Source of the DNA: Actinomortierella ambigua
Taxonomy: Eukaryota > Mortierellomycota > Mortierellomycetes > Mortierellales > Mortierellaceae
NCBI GenBank assembly: GCA_016098155.1
Contig: JAAAJB010000027.1
Span: 38,483 to 102,482, forward strand
Direction: 5' to 3'
DNA length: 64,000 nt
In this document: positions 48,556 through 60,032 of the stretch, one piece after another
How the letters are laid out: the number at the start of each line of letters is the position of its first letter
How positions within the stretch are numbered: position 1 is the first letter of the stretch
The notes under the pieces: model-generated
Told to the model about the DNA's origin: nothing
Seen by the model: only the letters and a program-made list of their open reading frames with translations
The model's database searches: none
Made by a program: the position numbers and the translations under genes

Positions 48556-49242
48556 CTCTTGTCTTCTTTTTTTTTTGAGGAGAAAGGGGAGGGAGATGGG
48601 CTGAGCGCCTGGAGGAAAGAAAAAAAAAGATAAAGGAGAGCGGGAGAAGGAGAAGTGTGAAGAGAATCAAAAAAAGGAAAAAGAGAAGCAAAAAGCCTGC
48701 TGGGCACAGTCAGGGATTACACAGCAATCTAATCATCGCGTATTGGCCAGTTGGGAGGGGGAGGGGGCCCTCTTCTTTACAACACTCAGTCGGATTCCAG
48801 ATCTGTTGGCCCCCGAGGGAGGAAGGCCACAGCCTTATCAAGAGCGAACCCCCTTCCCCCCAGGACAGGGTTAAGCTCCTCCACTGGGAAAATTCCATTC
48901 CATTACATCAACATTTCATCATAGGTCAAGCCCTTTGGCGGGCATGTGAAGTATATTATTAGATTGGGGATGTTGGTGGCCGTGCTTTTTTTGCGTAGCA
49001 CATGGCCGACGAGAGGGATAAAAAAAAGTGGAGGGCTTTCTGTGAACATGTCAAAAAAAAGGGGGGGGGGGACGAGGTACTCTACGAAGGGTTGAACGGA
49101 AAGAGCTATTGTGGGATGCTATTTTTGAGAGGGATATGTCTAAAATGTCAGATGGCAGGTTTGAGAGGTTGGGGGGCGAAGGCTGTGTGTTTTTTTTGTT
49201 TTGGTCTTTGGATGGGGGGGATGTTTCTCTCCTTCTGAGGTT
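48556..49242. other. intergenic region
   Basis: 687 bp between two minus-strand genes, the promoter of the UPF0303 gene on the left and the 3' flank of the CBM18 gene on the right, with several A- and G-runs. No gene is seen. Confidence 0.4.
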
Positions 49243-49919
49243 TTAAATCCAGAGAAGGGTGGCCAAGATGACCACAACAAGGGCAATCCGGGAGTGGACC
49301 GAACTGCTATCTTGCCTGGACGCGCTAGCCCCACTTGGCCGTCCTGTGGGTTGGAACTGGTATGTGGCCTTTGTTGCCGATGCCGAAGGCGCGACCGATG
49401 ATGACGACGACGACGATGCTTCGGTGGTGGGGGAAGGGGAAGGGATGTCGGAGGTGACTGGAGAAGGGGTGAAGGTCGAGGTGGCCGCGGGTGGCGAGGG
49501 CAGGGCGATATCGGTGGTTGGGACTGGCGGCGCTTCTGTTACCGTTGGGCCACTCGAAGTCACCGTAGGCGAAGGGCCTTCATTGCACCGACCAAAGCCT
49601 TGCTGGCAGTTGTCGCTAACGCAGTGGGCCAGTGTGTCACCGCAGTAGCCCTATTGGGGGGGAGGAGAGACACACACAAAAAGAGACAGCATGAGAAAGA
49701 CGTTCACATTTTGTGTCGATGCTGCATGAATGTCAGGGGGTTGCGTTTTCGGAGTGAGAGAGAATTGCAACGGAAGGCCTTCCTTACATCTTTGGAGCAG
49801 CATAGGCCATTCAGGCAGGAGCCTTTGGCAGGCCCGCATTCCATCTGTGCTTGAATCACGGACAAGAATGCAAGCAGACATAAGCATAGGGCAACGAGGG
49901 TTGAATGTGTGGTCCGCAT
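49243..49919 (-). CDS. CBM18 chitin-binding protein, probably GPI-anchored
   Basis: Two exons, 49919-49788 and 49650-49243, give 179 aa. A signal peptide (MRTTHSTLVALCLCLLAF...IQA) is followed by one hevein-like CBM18 module with cysteines at 28, 35, 40, 41, 47, 54, 59 and 66 (CLNGLCCSKD / GYCGDTLAHC), the usual eight-Cys pattern of type 1 chitin-binding domains. The intron splits the module between KD and GYCG. The rest is Ser/Thr/Pro-rich, probably O-mannosylated, and the C-terminus is a hydrophobic tail (IALVVVILATLLWI) with no basic anchor, as expected for a GPI signal. It probably coats or protects cell-wall chitin. The PMT2-type enzyme in this window is the sort that would modify the stalk. 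Confidence 0.85.
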
Positions 49920-50100
49920 TTGTGATGAATTATATGGAGGGAGGGAGGGAGGTTGAAACGGCTAGCGGTGTAACGAGTGGAAAAAAAAAAATAAAAAGCG
50001 AGAGCCAGGGACAGGGACAGAAGTGGCGACGGCACGGTCACATGACCAAAGTCGGCTTGGCACTGAGAGCATGCTTGCGCACAGACTTTGAGACGACTCT

Positions 50101-50560
50101 TCAGCTGGCAGATCTTGCTTCTGGATCGCCTGCGCTCATCCTCTGCAGTCTTGGTTTCTGCTTGTCTCTTTCGACTGGCAGCTGGTGATTGGGGCATCGG
50201 TTCTTGCTTCTTTTGCTGTGCCTGTTATCTTCTGCGCTATAGTCATTGCGATCCCTCCGGTGACCTCGCTTGCATGGAAAGTTGCCATGCTCGCCAACAG
50301 GATGGATATAGTCTGGGCAATCCTCCCTCTGTAAGTGGTGGAGGTTGTGTCCTGCCATCACATCGCGATGCATAAACTCCTGACAGGTGTCGCAGTACAT
50401 GCGGCGGAGGCTCTCAGTGCAGGCGACAAAGCTTGTGCAGCGAGGGCACTTCTTGGAGCTGAAGTACTCGTTCACATGTGCCCAGCAAGCGGGTCAACTG
50501 AACAAAGTTTGACTGAAAACTGTCATCCAACAACGACAGTCAGCTTGTGCCTGAGAACTT
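50101..50560 (-). pseudogene. Fanzor (TnpB-like nuclease) C-terminal remnant
   Basis: Reading the minus strand, an open frame starts at 50475 with NEYFSSKKCPRC, then YCDTCQEFMHRDVMAGHN. This is the zinc ribbon (CPRC ... CDTC) plus the last RuvC motif (the Asp in HRD, followed by AGHN) of Fanzor/TnpB nucleases. It is followed by the typical tail CPDYIHPVGEHGNFP, resembling the usual end of Fanzor proteins. Just upstream, in another frame, DDSFQSNFVQLTRLLG resembles the helix that normally precedes the NEYFTSKKC block; the expected few linking residues are missing, so there is a small deletion and a frame break. The tail after the motif is Arg/Lys-rich and extends about 60 residues. No intact RuvC-I/II is recognised upstream. 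Fanzors are RNA-guided endonucleases spread by eukaryotic transposons; this copy is probably dead. No terminal inverted repeats were identified by eye. Confidence 0.6.
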
Positions 50561-50699
50561 TGCGAATCTGATCCCGATGATCACCTTGTTGCCTTTATCT
50601 CTCTTTGACCCCGATCGACCCGCCGATCATTCGTAGCAAACTGTCTGCAATATACCCGAGTTCAGCTATTCGTACCCCCTTTTTTTTGCATCTCACTTG

Positions 50700-51036
50700 T
50701 GTTTCTTAAAGTGATGGACACTGCCGTTGTCATCCAAGGACTGGCAGTAGGCGTTGCGATGAATGATGTGAGGCGCAAGCGCTGCACTCTCGCCACGGAG
50801 CGGCAGAGACTCGACCTCGCTGAGGGGCAATGGCGATGTTTGCTGGCTATCGGAGCTGCCGGTCTCTCCAGCCATCATCAATGCTGAAGCAAGGGCTGAT
50901 AGACTGCTTTCTGCTTGATAGGCAGGTTCGCGAAGCGTTCGCCTTGGTGCGCATCAATCGGGTCATGTGACTGATTGAGGCCTGAGAGTCGAGGGTGGTA
51001 CATCCAGGCATCGATAAGAGAAGAAAGACTCAGTAC
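50700..51036 (-). pseudogene. possible 5' fragments of the same Fanzor-type element
   Basis: Two protein-like minus-strand frames (DAWMYHPRLSGLNQSHDP... and ...HIIHRNAYCQSLDDNGSVHH) lie just upstream of the Fanzor remnant in different frames. They match no motif I know and might be the degenerate N-terminal half of the same gene, joined by frameshifts or lost introns. Position and orientation are the only support. Confidence 0.25.
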
Positions 51037-51090
51037 TTTTTTTTTGTCTCCCCAACTTTTCCTCCATTCAACTTTTGTCATCACCCAGCA

Positions 51091-52594
51091 ATGCCCATCG
51101 CGCAGCAGACCAACAAGACAGTCCTTTCTCATCCCTCCGGCGCATCCGCTGAGGTTTACCTCTATGGTGCGACCCTCACCTCATGGAATGTCCAGGGCAA
51201 GGAGCGCATCTTTGTCAGGTACACGTCTATTTGAACGGCGCGACCATACACGCATGGGAAAATCTTGTTGTCTTCACGCCAGAACTAAACTGTTAGTGTG
51301 TTTGGTTGTTAACATGGTCACCTTTTGCTGGATACACGACTCTCCAGCCAAAAAGCTATCCTTGATGGCTCCAAGGCCATTCGTGGAGGGTAAGTCTTTT
51401 TTTTTTTTTTTTTTTTTTTGGAGGTCCCACGTGTTGAATTTTGTTTTTTTTTTTTTTGGAGATACTAATGATTAGAATTTCGATCTTGCTTGCCACGGCT
51501 GTGGTTGCTAACAGACGTGTTAAACTCACACTTTTAACTCTCACGGATAGCATTCCTCTTGTCTTCCCAGTTTTTGGCAAGAGCAAGCCTCCTCACGTCA
51601 CATCCTCTCTTCCTCAACACGGTAAGACGATCGTCCAGGAAGATGCCGGGTTTTACTTTTCAGTTTCTCTTTTTTTTTTCTTTCTTGCGGGATACAACAA
51701 GCTCTACATAATGTGAGAGTTGAAGGGAGCATTCGGCTTAACAACCCCACCTTCTCTGTTTCGAAAACAAAAAACCAGGCTTCGCCCGCATCACGCTCTG
51801 GAAGGTTGTCGACACCCAGGAGGATGACAAGGCTGTGGTGGCCAAGTTTGGCCTGGATCATACCATGCTTTCGGCAGAACACCGTGCAGCATGGCCATTT
51901 GATTTTGAGCTTGTCTTCACAGTTCGTCTGTATGCCGATAAGCTCGAGACCCATCTCAAGGTGCACAACGTTGGAGACAAGTCCTTCGAATTCAACACCT
52001 TGCTGCACACCTATTTCTCCATCACAGTAAGTATTGAATTTTTTTTTCGTCTACCTCCCTCCCCCCAGTAGAGATCTTGATACTGGTTTTGCGATTACGT
52101 GTCATATTTGATGTTGCAGACAGTATGGCTGAGATCAGCTCATCTTCAATCTTCCTTTCGCTTCCCCTCGACTAAATGATTGGCTATGGGTATGATTTTC
52201 CATTCACGACAAGGATGCTTCCAAGGTCCGCGTGGCCGGGCTGAGCGGCCTTGAGTATGTTGACAAGGTATCGCAGTCGACCAAGACGCAGGAGGGCGAT
52301 GTGACGATTCCTGGAGAGGTCGACAGCGTTTATGCCGGTGTAAAGTCCCAGAGTGTCGAGATTAAGGACATTGCTGCTGCAGGAGACGCGTCAAAGGGCA
52401 TTCGATTGACTCGTGATGGTGTCAGTGACATTGTTGTCTGGAACCCATGGATCGAGAAGGCCAAGGGCATGGCTGATTTTGGCGACACAGAGTACCCCCA
52501 CATGATTTGTGTCGAGGCTGGTCAGGTCGCCGAGTTCTTAGGCTTGCAGGCTGGCAAGTCCTGGGAGGGAGGCCAGATCCTTAGCCTGTTGTAA
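51091..52594 (+). CDS. glucose-6-phosphate 1-epimerase (YMR099C-type)
   Basis: Five exons join in frame: 51091-51218, 51348-51389, 51551-51621, 51779-52026 and 52214-52594 (289 aa). It interconverts alpha and beta glucose-6-phosphate in the cytosol. It is the hexose-phosphate branch of the aldose-1-epimerase fold. Landmarks are EVYLYGATLTSWNVQG, GGIPLVFPVFG, LPQHGFARITLW (the His of the HGFAR block is an active-site residue in the family), NTLLHTYFSI (second conserved His), DIVVWNPW and YPHMICVEAG (the catalytic Glu). Introns contain very long T-runs (51398-51419 and 51445-51457). The length matches the yeast enzyme (297 aa). A galactose mutarotase role is unlikely given the VWNPW/ICVEAG signature of the hexose-phosphate group. 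Confidence 0.92.
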
Positions 52595-54691
52595 GAGGAA
52601 AGATGCGAAGTACGTCAGACAGAAAAGCGGTATTGATTTTTTAAAAAAATATATTTGGTTCTCGAAAAGATTGGCCAGGCTGTGAGCCTCTTTTTTTCAG
52701 GATTCTTGATCTCTAGGATGATTTTTTTGGAGTTAGAGGGGGGAGGTACTCTACCCCCCTGCAGGGACTTGGAATGCAATGAGATGGTACTGTACCATAC
52801 AGTCACAGTACTTGAGAGTTGTAGGCAGCGGTGTATTATCCCAAGAGTACTAATGTCGGTGGTGCGTCCTCTCGTTGGTTGCCATTGATCGGTGCACGTT
52901 CTCATCATCGCGTAGGTGTGTGGCTGTGCCCAGCATTGTTGTCCCTCTTTCCCCCCCTCTTTGTTGTTCCTGAATCTGATCCACGGATTCCCTTCACTGC
53001 TGCTCTTTCTTTTTTGTTGTTTTTCCCTGTTGGTACAATCGGCAGAGCGATTGTATCAGTCATCTACAGCAATAATCATCCAAGCCGCGCATTGTAAGCA
53101 AGCAGGTGCCCAAGCACGATATCATTCTTTTAAAGAAAATAATGTTCACGGTTGGCCTTGGGCTGTGAGGTTGTGCCACCATAACAGACATCGGGTACAT
53201 GCATTTAGGGGCGGCAGTTCAATAGCTGTCAAGAAAAGAATAATCCCTCATTGCCAAAGGAATAAATATCGAGCGAGACTCTGCAATTTCCGTTAGCTGC
53301 TAACAGTCGTACTCACCCAGAGCACCGGCTTTTTCCCATACGTACATTCCATTTCTCTCTCTCAAGTCTCTTTAGACGGAGAAGAAATAGGATCGCTTGC
53401 GTTCCACCTACCAGTACCCGAGAGAGAGAGAGAGGGAAAGAAGGAGGAGAGATAGAGAAAAAGAGGACACAGCATCATCGAGAGCAGGAGTGGGGGGGGG
53501 GGGGGTTAATCGCGAGACACAAAGCGTGCTATGTAAGGAGGAAACACACGAGTGCGATGCGAAAATATCGATGCTATGCAGATACTTCTCTCGAAAAAAA
53601 AATGGATGCAAAGAGGCGTTGCGCACGAGATGAGGCAAAAGGCACAAGGCAAAAGGCAAAAAAATAAAAGTAAAAAAAGTAAAAAAGGTTGAGTGTAGTG
53701 CCGATTCAGGCTAATGTTTCTAGACTGTGCGAAGAAAGGCAACGATGTCGACATATCAAAACTCAAAGGGTCCATTTTTGTTCTCTGGGAATTATCCGTG
53801 AGGTGCACTATCGTGATTCTTTTTATTCTTTCTTTATCTTGTTTGTACGCTGGTGGTTCCTACCTGCATCCATGGGCAATGGTGCCAACGGTGTGTGGGG
53901 TGGTGTGGGATGAGTGTGGTGTGTGGTGTGGGGTAAGAGGGAGGGAGAGGGAGAGAGGAATCATCGGGTGGTTTGATGGGTTGTGAACAGGCATCTAGTG
54001 TTTAGTTATTCCGTGCCGTGGATAGGCGCGGCACATCGGCTGTTTTTGAACAGTAATCTAACTGTACATGACTGATAGGGTGCTGGGAGGAGGAGGAGGG
54101 GGGGGAGCTCATGTTGTTTTGAGCTGCCTCCCATCAGCAAACAGTCTGTCATAATTCTATTGCTGCAAAGCACCGTTAAGCTCGACACACAGTCAGCTCA
54201 CACACCGGAGATCCGCTCTCTCTCTGTCTCTCCCTCCCTCTCTCTCCCCTTCTCTCACTCGCCAACTCTCCTTTCTTTCCTTTATATTAGAGTAGAATCT
54301 TGTTTTTCCATCAACTCTCATTCTCCCATCTGCATTCACCCATTCAACTGCCTCTGTAAACACCCTACCCACTGTTGTGGTCGAGGCACGTTAGCAATAG
54401 AATCCTCCCCCCTTTCTTGCATCTTATCTCAACGCTTTTCCCCCCTCTCCCTCTCCTCAAAGACCTGTGCCTGAGTTTGGCTTTATCACCTTCTACTTGG
54501 TCACCGAAAGATTTGCTCCACCGTCGAGATACTGCACTCCACACTATACTACTACTACTACACACAGCATTGCATCCCTGTACACTTTTCTCTCCCTTTC
54601 ACTTGCCCTATACCGTACACCGCCAGCAGCTCCTTGCACACACATACTGACGCACACATTCATACGTACCCGCACACACACACACACACAC

Positions 54692-54725
<34 letters not shown>

Positions 54726-54817
54726 ACATCACACTCAAATAGAGGCACACATTCTTTGGACAGCCCTCTCATACGAGCAGACAACCTCCCTCCTCCCTCT
54801 TTCTTTGGTTGCTTAAC
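52595..54817. other. 2.2 kb intergenic region
   Basis: Between two plus-strand genes. No supported gene. It includes G-, A- and CT-rich tracts and the (CA)n repeat at 54672-54722; the last 100 bp before 54818 are pyrimidine-rich and likely form the GH9 leader. Confidence 0.4.
54672..54722. repeat. (CA)n microsatellite
   Basis: Tandem CA units, with one CTG interruption, upstream of the GH9 gene. Confidence 0.9.
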
Positions 54818-57458
54818 ATGAGGGTAGCTGGCTTCTTGAGTTCACTGGCAACCATCAGCTTCCTCACCGCCTGGACTAGAAACGCTGTAGCATCACCCAA
54901 TGCTGCCCATGCTGATCGGCCAGTACAATCTACCTCGGCCTTCGAGCCAGAATTCCAATCCGCACGGAAATGGCAAAAACGTGAAGATCCTGAACCGTTC
55001 AAACTCCGGGACTCGGTCGATAGTCCTTCCTTGCCCGACGAGGAATATGTAAAGTACGTTTACTCTCTACTCTCACCCCCCCAACCACAATCCGGTTAGC
55101 ACTGGTGTTGAAGCCCCGTTTTTTTTCTGAATTGTCTTATTGGCCCATGAGCCAAAAAGTGTGAAGGGTGATACAGAAGATGAGAACAAAAAAAATAAGG
55201 GGGGGGGGGGTCGTTTTGTCATACATTGATGGTGAGAGACAGGAAAACGTTTTTTCGTTGGCGCTTTAGGTCGTTGGCCATTCGCTCTTCTTTTGATTCG
55301 TGTCTTTGCTCGCCGTTGCATTTTCGCACACACACACACACACTCACTCACCTGCGCATCTCTCTTTCGCCTCTCTCTCTCCCTCTCGCTACATGCTCTT
55401 CTCAATCCCTCATCTCTCACTCCTTCAAGACTGTTGCGATACTCTCTACTCTTCTACGAGGCCCAGCGGTCTGGCAAGCTACCACCGAACAAACGCGTGG
55501 CATGGGTAAGGATGTTGTTCTACACGTGCTCTTGCTGAGACCATTTCTCCACAAGGGATCTGATCACCCAATTTTTTGGTTGTACAAGGAACAACTATGT
55601 TTGCATATTTCAGCCCCCTCACCCCACTAACGATGTTCCTCAAATTTTATCCGTTGAAATCCTGTTCTGTTGCGCTCTTTTTTTTTTGTTCTTTTTTTGT
55701 ACGATGTCTTACTTGGTGGGGGGGGGGGCTTTAGCGTAATGACTCGGCCTTGCAGGATGGCAGTGACCACGGCGTGGATCTGTCCGGGGGATACTTTGAC
55801 GCGGGCGACTACATGAAGTTTATTTTCCCCATGACGTTCGCGATGACCGAGATCTGTTGGGGAGGCCTGCAGTTCTATGATGGATACCGACTGTCCAACC
55901 AAACAAAGTATCTGGACGAGATGGTCCGGTGGGGGATGGACTGGCTGATCAAGGCCCATCCGAACAACAACACCCTCTTTGTCCAGGTCGGATTGGATAG
56001 TGTCGACAACAACTACTGGGGTCCCGACACCACCATCCCAGGCCCACGCCCTTCCTTCATGGTCACCAACACCAGTCCAGGCACGGATGTCATTGCAGAC
56101 GCCGCAGCGGCCTTTTCGGCCTGCTCGATGCTGTACCGGGACAAGCTCAATGACTCTTCGTATGCAAACACGCTCGCAGGGCACGCCGACTCGCTGTTCC
56201 ACATGGCGGAGACGTCGACGCCACAGCAAGTGTACCAGAAGGTTGTCAAAGAGGTAGAGTGTTGTTACCCGTCGTCGGGGTATGTCGACGAACTGGCCTG
56301 GGCGGCAGCATGGATGTACCGACGGACGGGGGATGCCACCTACAAGACCAAGGCCGGGGCGTACATGAAGCAACTGAGTAGCCTTGGCGTGAGTCCGACG
56401 GATGTAGTGACATGGGACTCCAAGATGGGCTTTGTGCCGTTGGTGATGGCGGAGGCGACGCTGGGCACGCCCGACAACGACCAGTGGATCCAGCAGGCGA
56501 TCCAGTACGCGGACGCGATGGTGAGCCCGTCCAAGCCTTGCAAGTTTACGCGCGGAGGGCTGTATTGGTGCGACGAGTCCAAGTCCAACTCGATGGTGCT
56601 GGCGGCGAATGCGGCGTTTGGGCTGCGGTTGCTGACGACGTTGTTGGACACGACGACGGCGAACCTGAGCGAGAAGTATAGCGACCAAATTGGGCGGTAC
56701 AATAATTTTGCGCTGGGTCAGACGGATTACATCCTGGGAGACAATCCGTTGAAGACGCCATATATCGTCGGCGTCCACCCAAACTCGCCCGTGAACCCGC
56801 ACTCGGCCCTGGCTTCTGGAGGCAACAACATCGGCACCATTAATACCTATCCGGCCAAAGAGGCCTATGTCCTCTATGGCGCCTTGGTCGGCGGCCCCGA
56901 CGGCCGTGATCGATTTGAGGATGTTCGAGACGATTGGGAGCAAAGCGAGGTATGAACTGTGTGTGTGTGTGTGTGTTTTCTTTGCGCAGATTGGGGAGAA
57001 TATGGTAACAGAACAGAAAGAATATATACATGGGAGGACTAACATAACAATCTCGTTCTCATTTCTTTCTCTCGTGTCACTCAAAGGTCGCGTTGGACTA
57101 CAACGCCCCTTTCACGGGCCTCGTAGCCTATCAAGTGATTTGGTCGAAACAATCCCCGCCATATGTCGTGATCCCACCAGGCCGCCCAGACCTGCCAACG
57201 CTGATCAACGGCATGGAGGTGTGGCAGGTGATCTTGATTGCGGTGGCTGTTGTCTTTGTGCTGCTTGGTATCTGTGCGGCATTCTGCTACTGCAAGCGCG
57301 TCGAGATTCGTAGCTGGCTCGCCGATCGGAAAGAGCGTAAACGCCAACAGCAATATAAGCTCGAGGAGTTTGAGAAGCGCACGGTCGCGATTTGTGAGGC
57401 CGATGCAACAGAGCGACGGAGAGGGAGCAATGAGAATAATGTTCCAATCTTGAAGTAA
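54818..57458 (+). CDS. GH9 endoglucanase with C-terminal membrane anchor
   Basis: Four exons join in frame: 54818-55053, 55430-55505, 55735-56949 and 57087-57458 (632 aa). GH9 enzymes cut beta-1,4-glucan with inversion. A signal peptide (MRVAGFLSSLATISFLTAW) and a linker precede the catalytic domain: YSLLFYEAQRSGKLPPN, NDSALQDGSDHGVDLSGGYFDAGDYMKF (Asp126 and Asp129 of DAGD), WAAAWMYRRTG, GDNPLKTPYIVGVHPNSP (His452), and DVRDDWEQSE/VALDYNAPFTG, with Glu509 as the likely proton donor at the exon 3-4 junction. After it comes a short linker and a TM helix (555-577, VWQVILIAVAVVFVLLGI) with a Lys/Arg-rich cytosolic tail ending NNVPILK. The topology is type I, the reverse of plant KORRIGAN (type II). 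It may remodel the organism's own wall glucan rather than digest plant cellulose; this is inference. Confidence 0.92.
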
Positions 57459-57804
57459 TTAAAACAATTCTTAATCTTGTAAATAAATGTGAATGTGAAG
57501 AAATGCACTTTTTCATTGGAACAAAACGAAAGAGGAAGGAAAAAAAAATATAAAAACGACTACATGAGTATCTAAAGCACTCTCTGTCTTTGGGGAGGAA
57601 AGCTATGCTGCCCAAAAAAAGAATTAGCCTAATGACAAACAACTTCCCACAATAGAGGGAGGGGGTTAGGTGGATTCAATGCTTTTTACTGCAAAGAATT
57701 GGAAGGGGGGGGGGGAGGAAAAACCCAAGAAGGTTGGAAAGGAGGAGGGACACTTTTGACTTTTTCTCTTTTTTTTCTTTTTTCTTTTTGGGAGAAGGAA
57801 TCGC
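57459..57804. other. convergent 3' intergenic region
   Basis: 346 bp between the converging GH9 and eIF2 gamma genes; A- and G-runs and AATAAA-like sequence (AAATAAATG near 57480) suit the two 3' UTRs. No gene is seen. Confidence 0.5.
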
Positions 57805-60032
57805 TTAGATGGGGACGGCAATACCACGGGTAATCTTGCCCCATCCAATAAGACGCCAGTGGTTAGCGATACGACGCGACAGGGCGACGTTGGCGCCAAT
57901 CTCTGAACATGCGAGACCCGTCAGGGCAATCTTGGCCAGATCGCTCTTGACGGAGATGACACGACCACCGGTCGAGGTCGAACCAATGTTGACCATGAGC
58001 ACCTCGTTCTTGGTCAGCTTGGTGACCTTGGCCTGCTTCTTGTCATCCGACTTGACACCCAATAACCGGCGCAGCAAGAAGTAGTTGATCTCGAGCTCGG
58101 CATACACCTCGGGCAGCTTGCCCACGGCACCCAACACCTGACCAACAAGACGATCGGCACGGCACAGCGTAGGATCAATGCGCGTACCAACACCAATCAG
58201 ACCACCGGGAACTGCAAACTTGAGGTGGTTGTTCTCGGCCTTCAGCGCCATGATGCGCGAGAAGATGGGTCGGCAACGGATCTTGCCCTCCTGGTCCTTG
58301 GTGACAATACCGGGACGGATCTCAATCTCATCACCGAGCTATTTTGATGTAAGAAGAGGAAGAAGAAGAAGAAGAATAAGAAGAAGGAAAAAGGGGGTTT
58401 AAGAATAAAGGCCATGTTGACGAATTGTGAGTCAGAAATATTCTATAGTCAATGATTTGCTTCATGGCATGAAAACAATACAAAGAGGGAGTAGTTACCT
58501 TCAGGACACCGCTCAGGATAGAACCACCAGCAATACCACCGGTCAGATCATCGACCTCAGCACCGGGCTTGTTGACATCGAAGGAACGAATGACAATCAG
58601 GCGAGGGTCAGTGGTAAAGTCACGGACGGGGATGGGGATGCGGGAGACAATGTATTCGTTGACAGCATCAATGTTGTACTTGAGCTGGGCAGAGATGGGG
58701 ACGATGGGGGCCGAGTCAGCGATGGTGCCCTTGACGAACTGCAGGATCGACTGGTAGTGCTCCTGTGCTGCCGACTCCTTGATCAGATCGACCTTGTTCT
58801 GCAGAATAATAATGTGCTCCAGCTTCATGATCTCAATGGCAGCCAAGTGCTCCGAGGTTTGGGGCTGGGGGCACGACTCGTTGGCAGCAACCAAGAGCAG
58901 AGCGGCGTCCATGACGGCGGCACCGTTCAACATGGTGGCCATAAGAATATCGTGTCCTATAGTTTAGAGGTGGGGTTTGTTGGTGGCGTAGGATGATCCG
59001 AGCGTTAATCAATGTTTGGTGTACGAGCGCCGCTTCCATATGATCATCCGCAGCAACACTGTTAAAATCTCCACGAGCCAATATTTTTTTTAAAGTCGTA
59101 CCGGGACAGTCGACAAAAGAAACGTGTCTAAAATGAATCATCACAAAGGCGAGGGGAAAAATGAGTAAAGGATGAGCAAGCGAAATCGAGGGCTAAAGCA
59201 CCTGCGGCTACAGTAAATTTGTCGATTCAATGATTCCATACCTCAGCAACTTCATCTTGCCGCCACATCCAGGGCGCTCGCAAGGAGGGTTGTCCTCCTT
59301 GCTAGAGCCATAGGACTTGTAGCATCCAGGTCGAGGGCAGGCCTCGTTCTCGCACTTGTAGATCTAAAAGCCGATAGGTGTAGAGAGGAGGTGAAAGAGG
59401 GGTTGTTAGGCAAGAGTGATGATGGAGGCATGTCCTGTGTGATCAAACTGCCGGGTTACTGGAAACATTTTCATTTTGTGACATGGTGTATAGTCGCGCA
59501 CCTTGGCGTTGGCATATCCCAGCTTGATGGTAATGTTACGCTCCAGCTCGTTCTTGAAACGAACGGTCTATATTAAACGTGGAAAAAGTAGGGAGTTAGA
59601 CAAAAAGCGATGAGTCACTACTCTAGTCATCTAATGGTTGAGATTCATACGACCGCAGTCTCCATATAATGTCGGGTATTGTGCAATAACTGTACCTGGA
59701 CACCAGAAATGGCCTTGACGACGGTCGATTTACCGTGAGCGACGTGACCAATGGTACCTATTCGATGGGTGGAGAGCAAGGGGTGTTGATGATTGCCAAA
59801 AGACGCCAGCCAGCATTAGGATGAATTCCGAATCGAGTTTATAATGTGAGGGAGGAGGGGTCAATGCATGGGGGATGAGGGGGGGGTTTGGTGAAGGCGA
59901 GTTGGAGGAGGGCTGATTCGTCGTGCAAGGAGGAGCGAGTGAGAATGAGGGCATACCGATGTTGATGGTGGCCTGCTTGGAGATAACCTCGGGGTCGAGG
60001 GGAGTCAGCTTTGTGAGATCGATATCGGCCAT
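57805..60032 (-). CDS. GCD11: translation initiation factor eIF2 subunit gamma
   Basis: Seven exons join in frame: 60032-59957, 59757-59696, 59567-59502, 59363-59242, a 26-nt micro-exon 59127-59102, 58956-58499 and 58338-57805 (447 aa, close to S. pombe). It is the GTP-binding core of eIF2 that delivers Met-tRNAi to the 40S subunit. GTPase motifs: G1 GHVAHGKST (29-37); switch region [18 protein letters not shown]3 DCPGH (115-119); G4 NKVD (171-174); and the G5-like PISA. A zinc-binding loop with four cysteines (72, 77, 96, 101) lies between switch 1 and G3, as in archaeal and eukaryotic eIF2 gamma. Beta-barrel domains II/III follow ([38 protein letters not shown]). All motifs are intact. It diverges from the Def1-like gene. 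Confidence 0.96.

Larger units (their letters stand above)
49920..51090. other. divergent intergenic region carrying a Fanzor remnant
   Basis: 1.17 kb between the divergent CBM18 and epimerase starts. It should hold both promoters. Minus-strand coding-like fragments run from about 51040 to 50101; only the last part is recognisable (see the entry at 50101-50560). Confidence 0.5.

Noticed and set aside
55627..57084. 485-residue minus-strand frame over the GH9 gene
   Set aside because: Antisense shadow; the plus strand gives an intact glycoside hydrolase.
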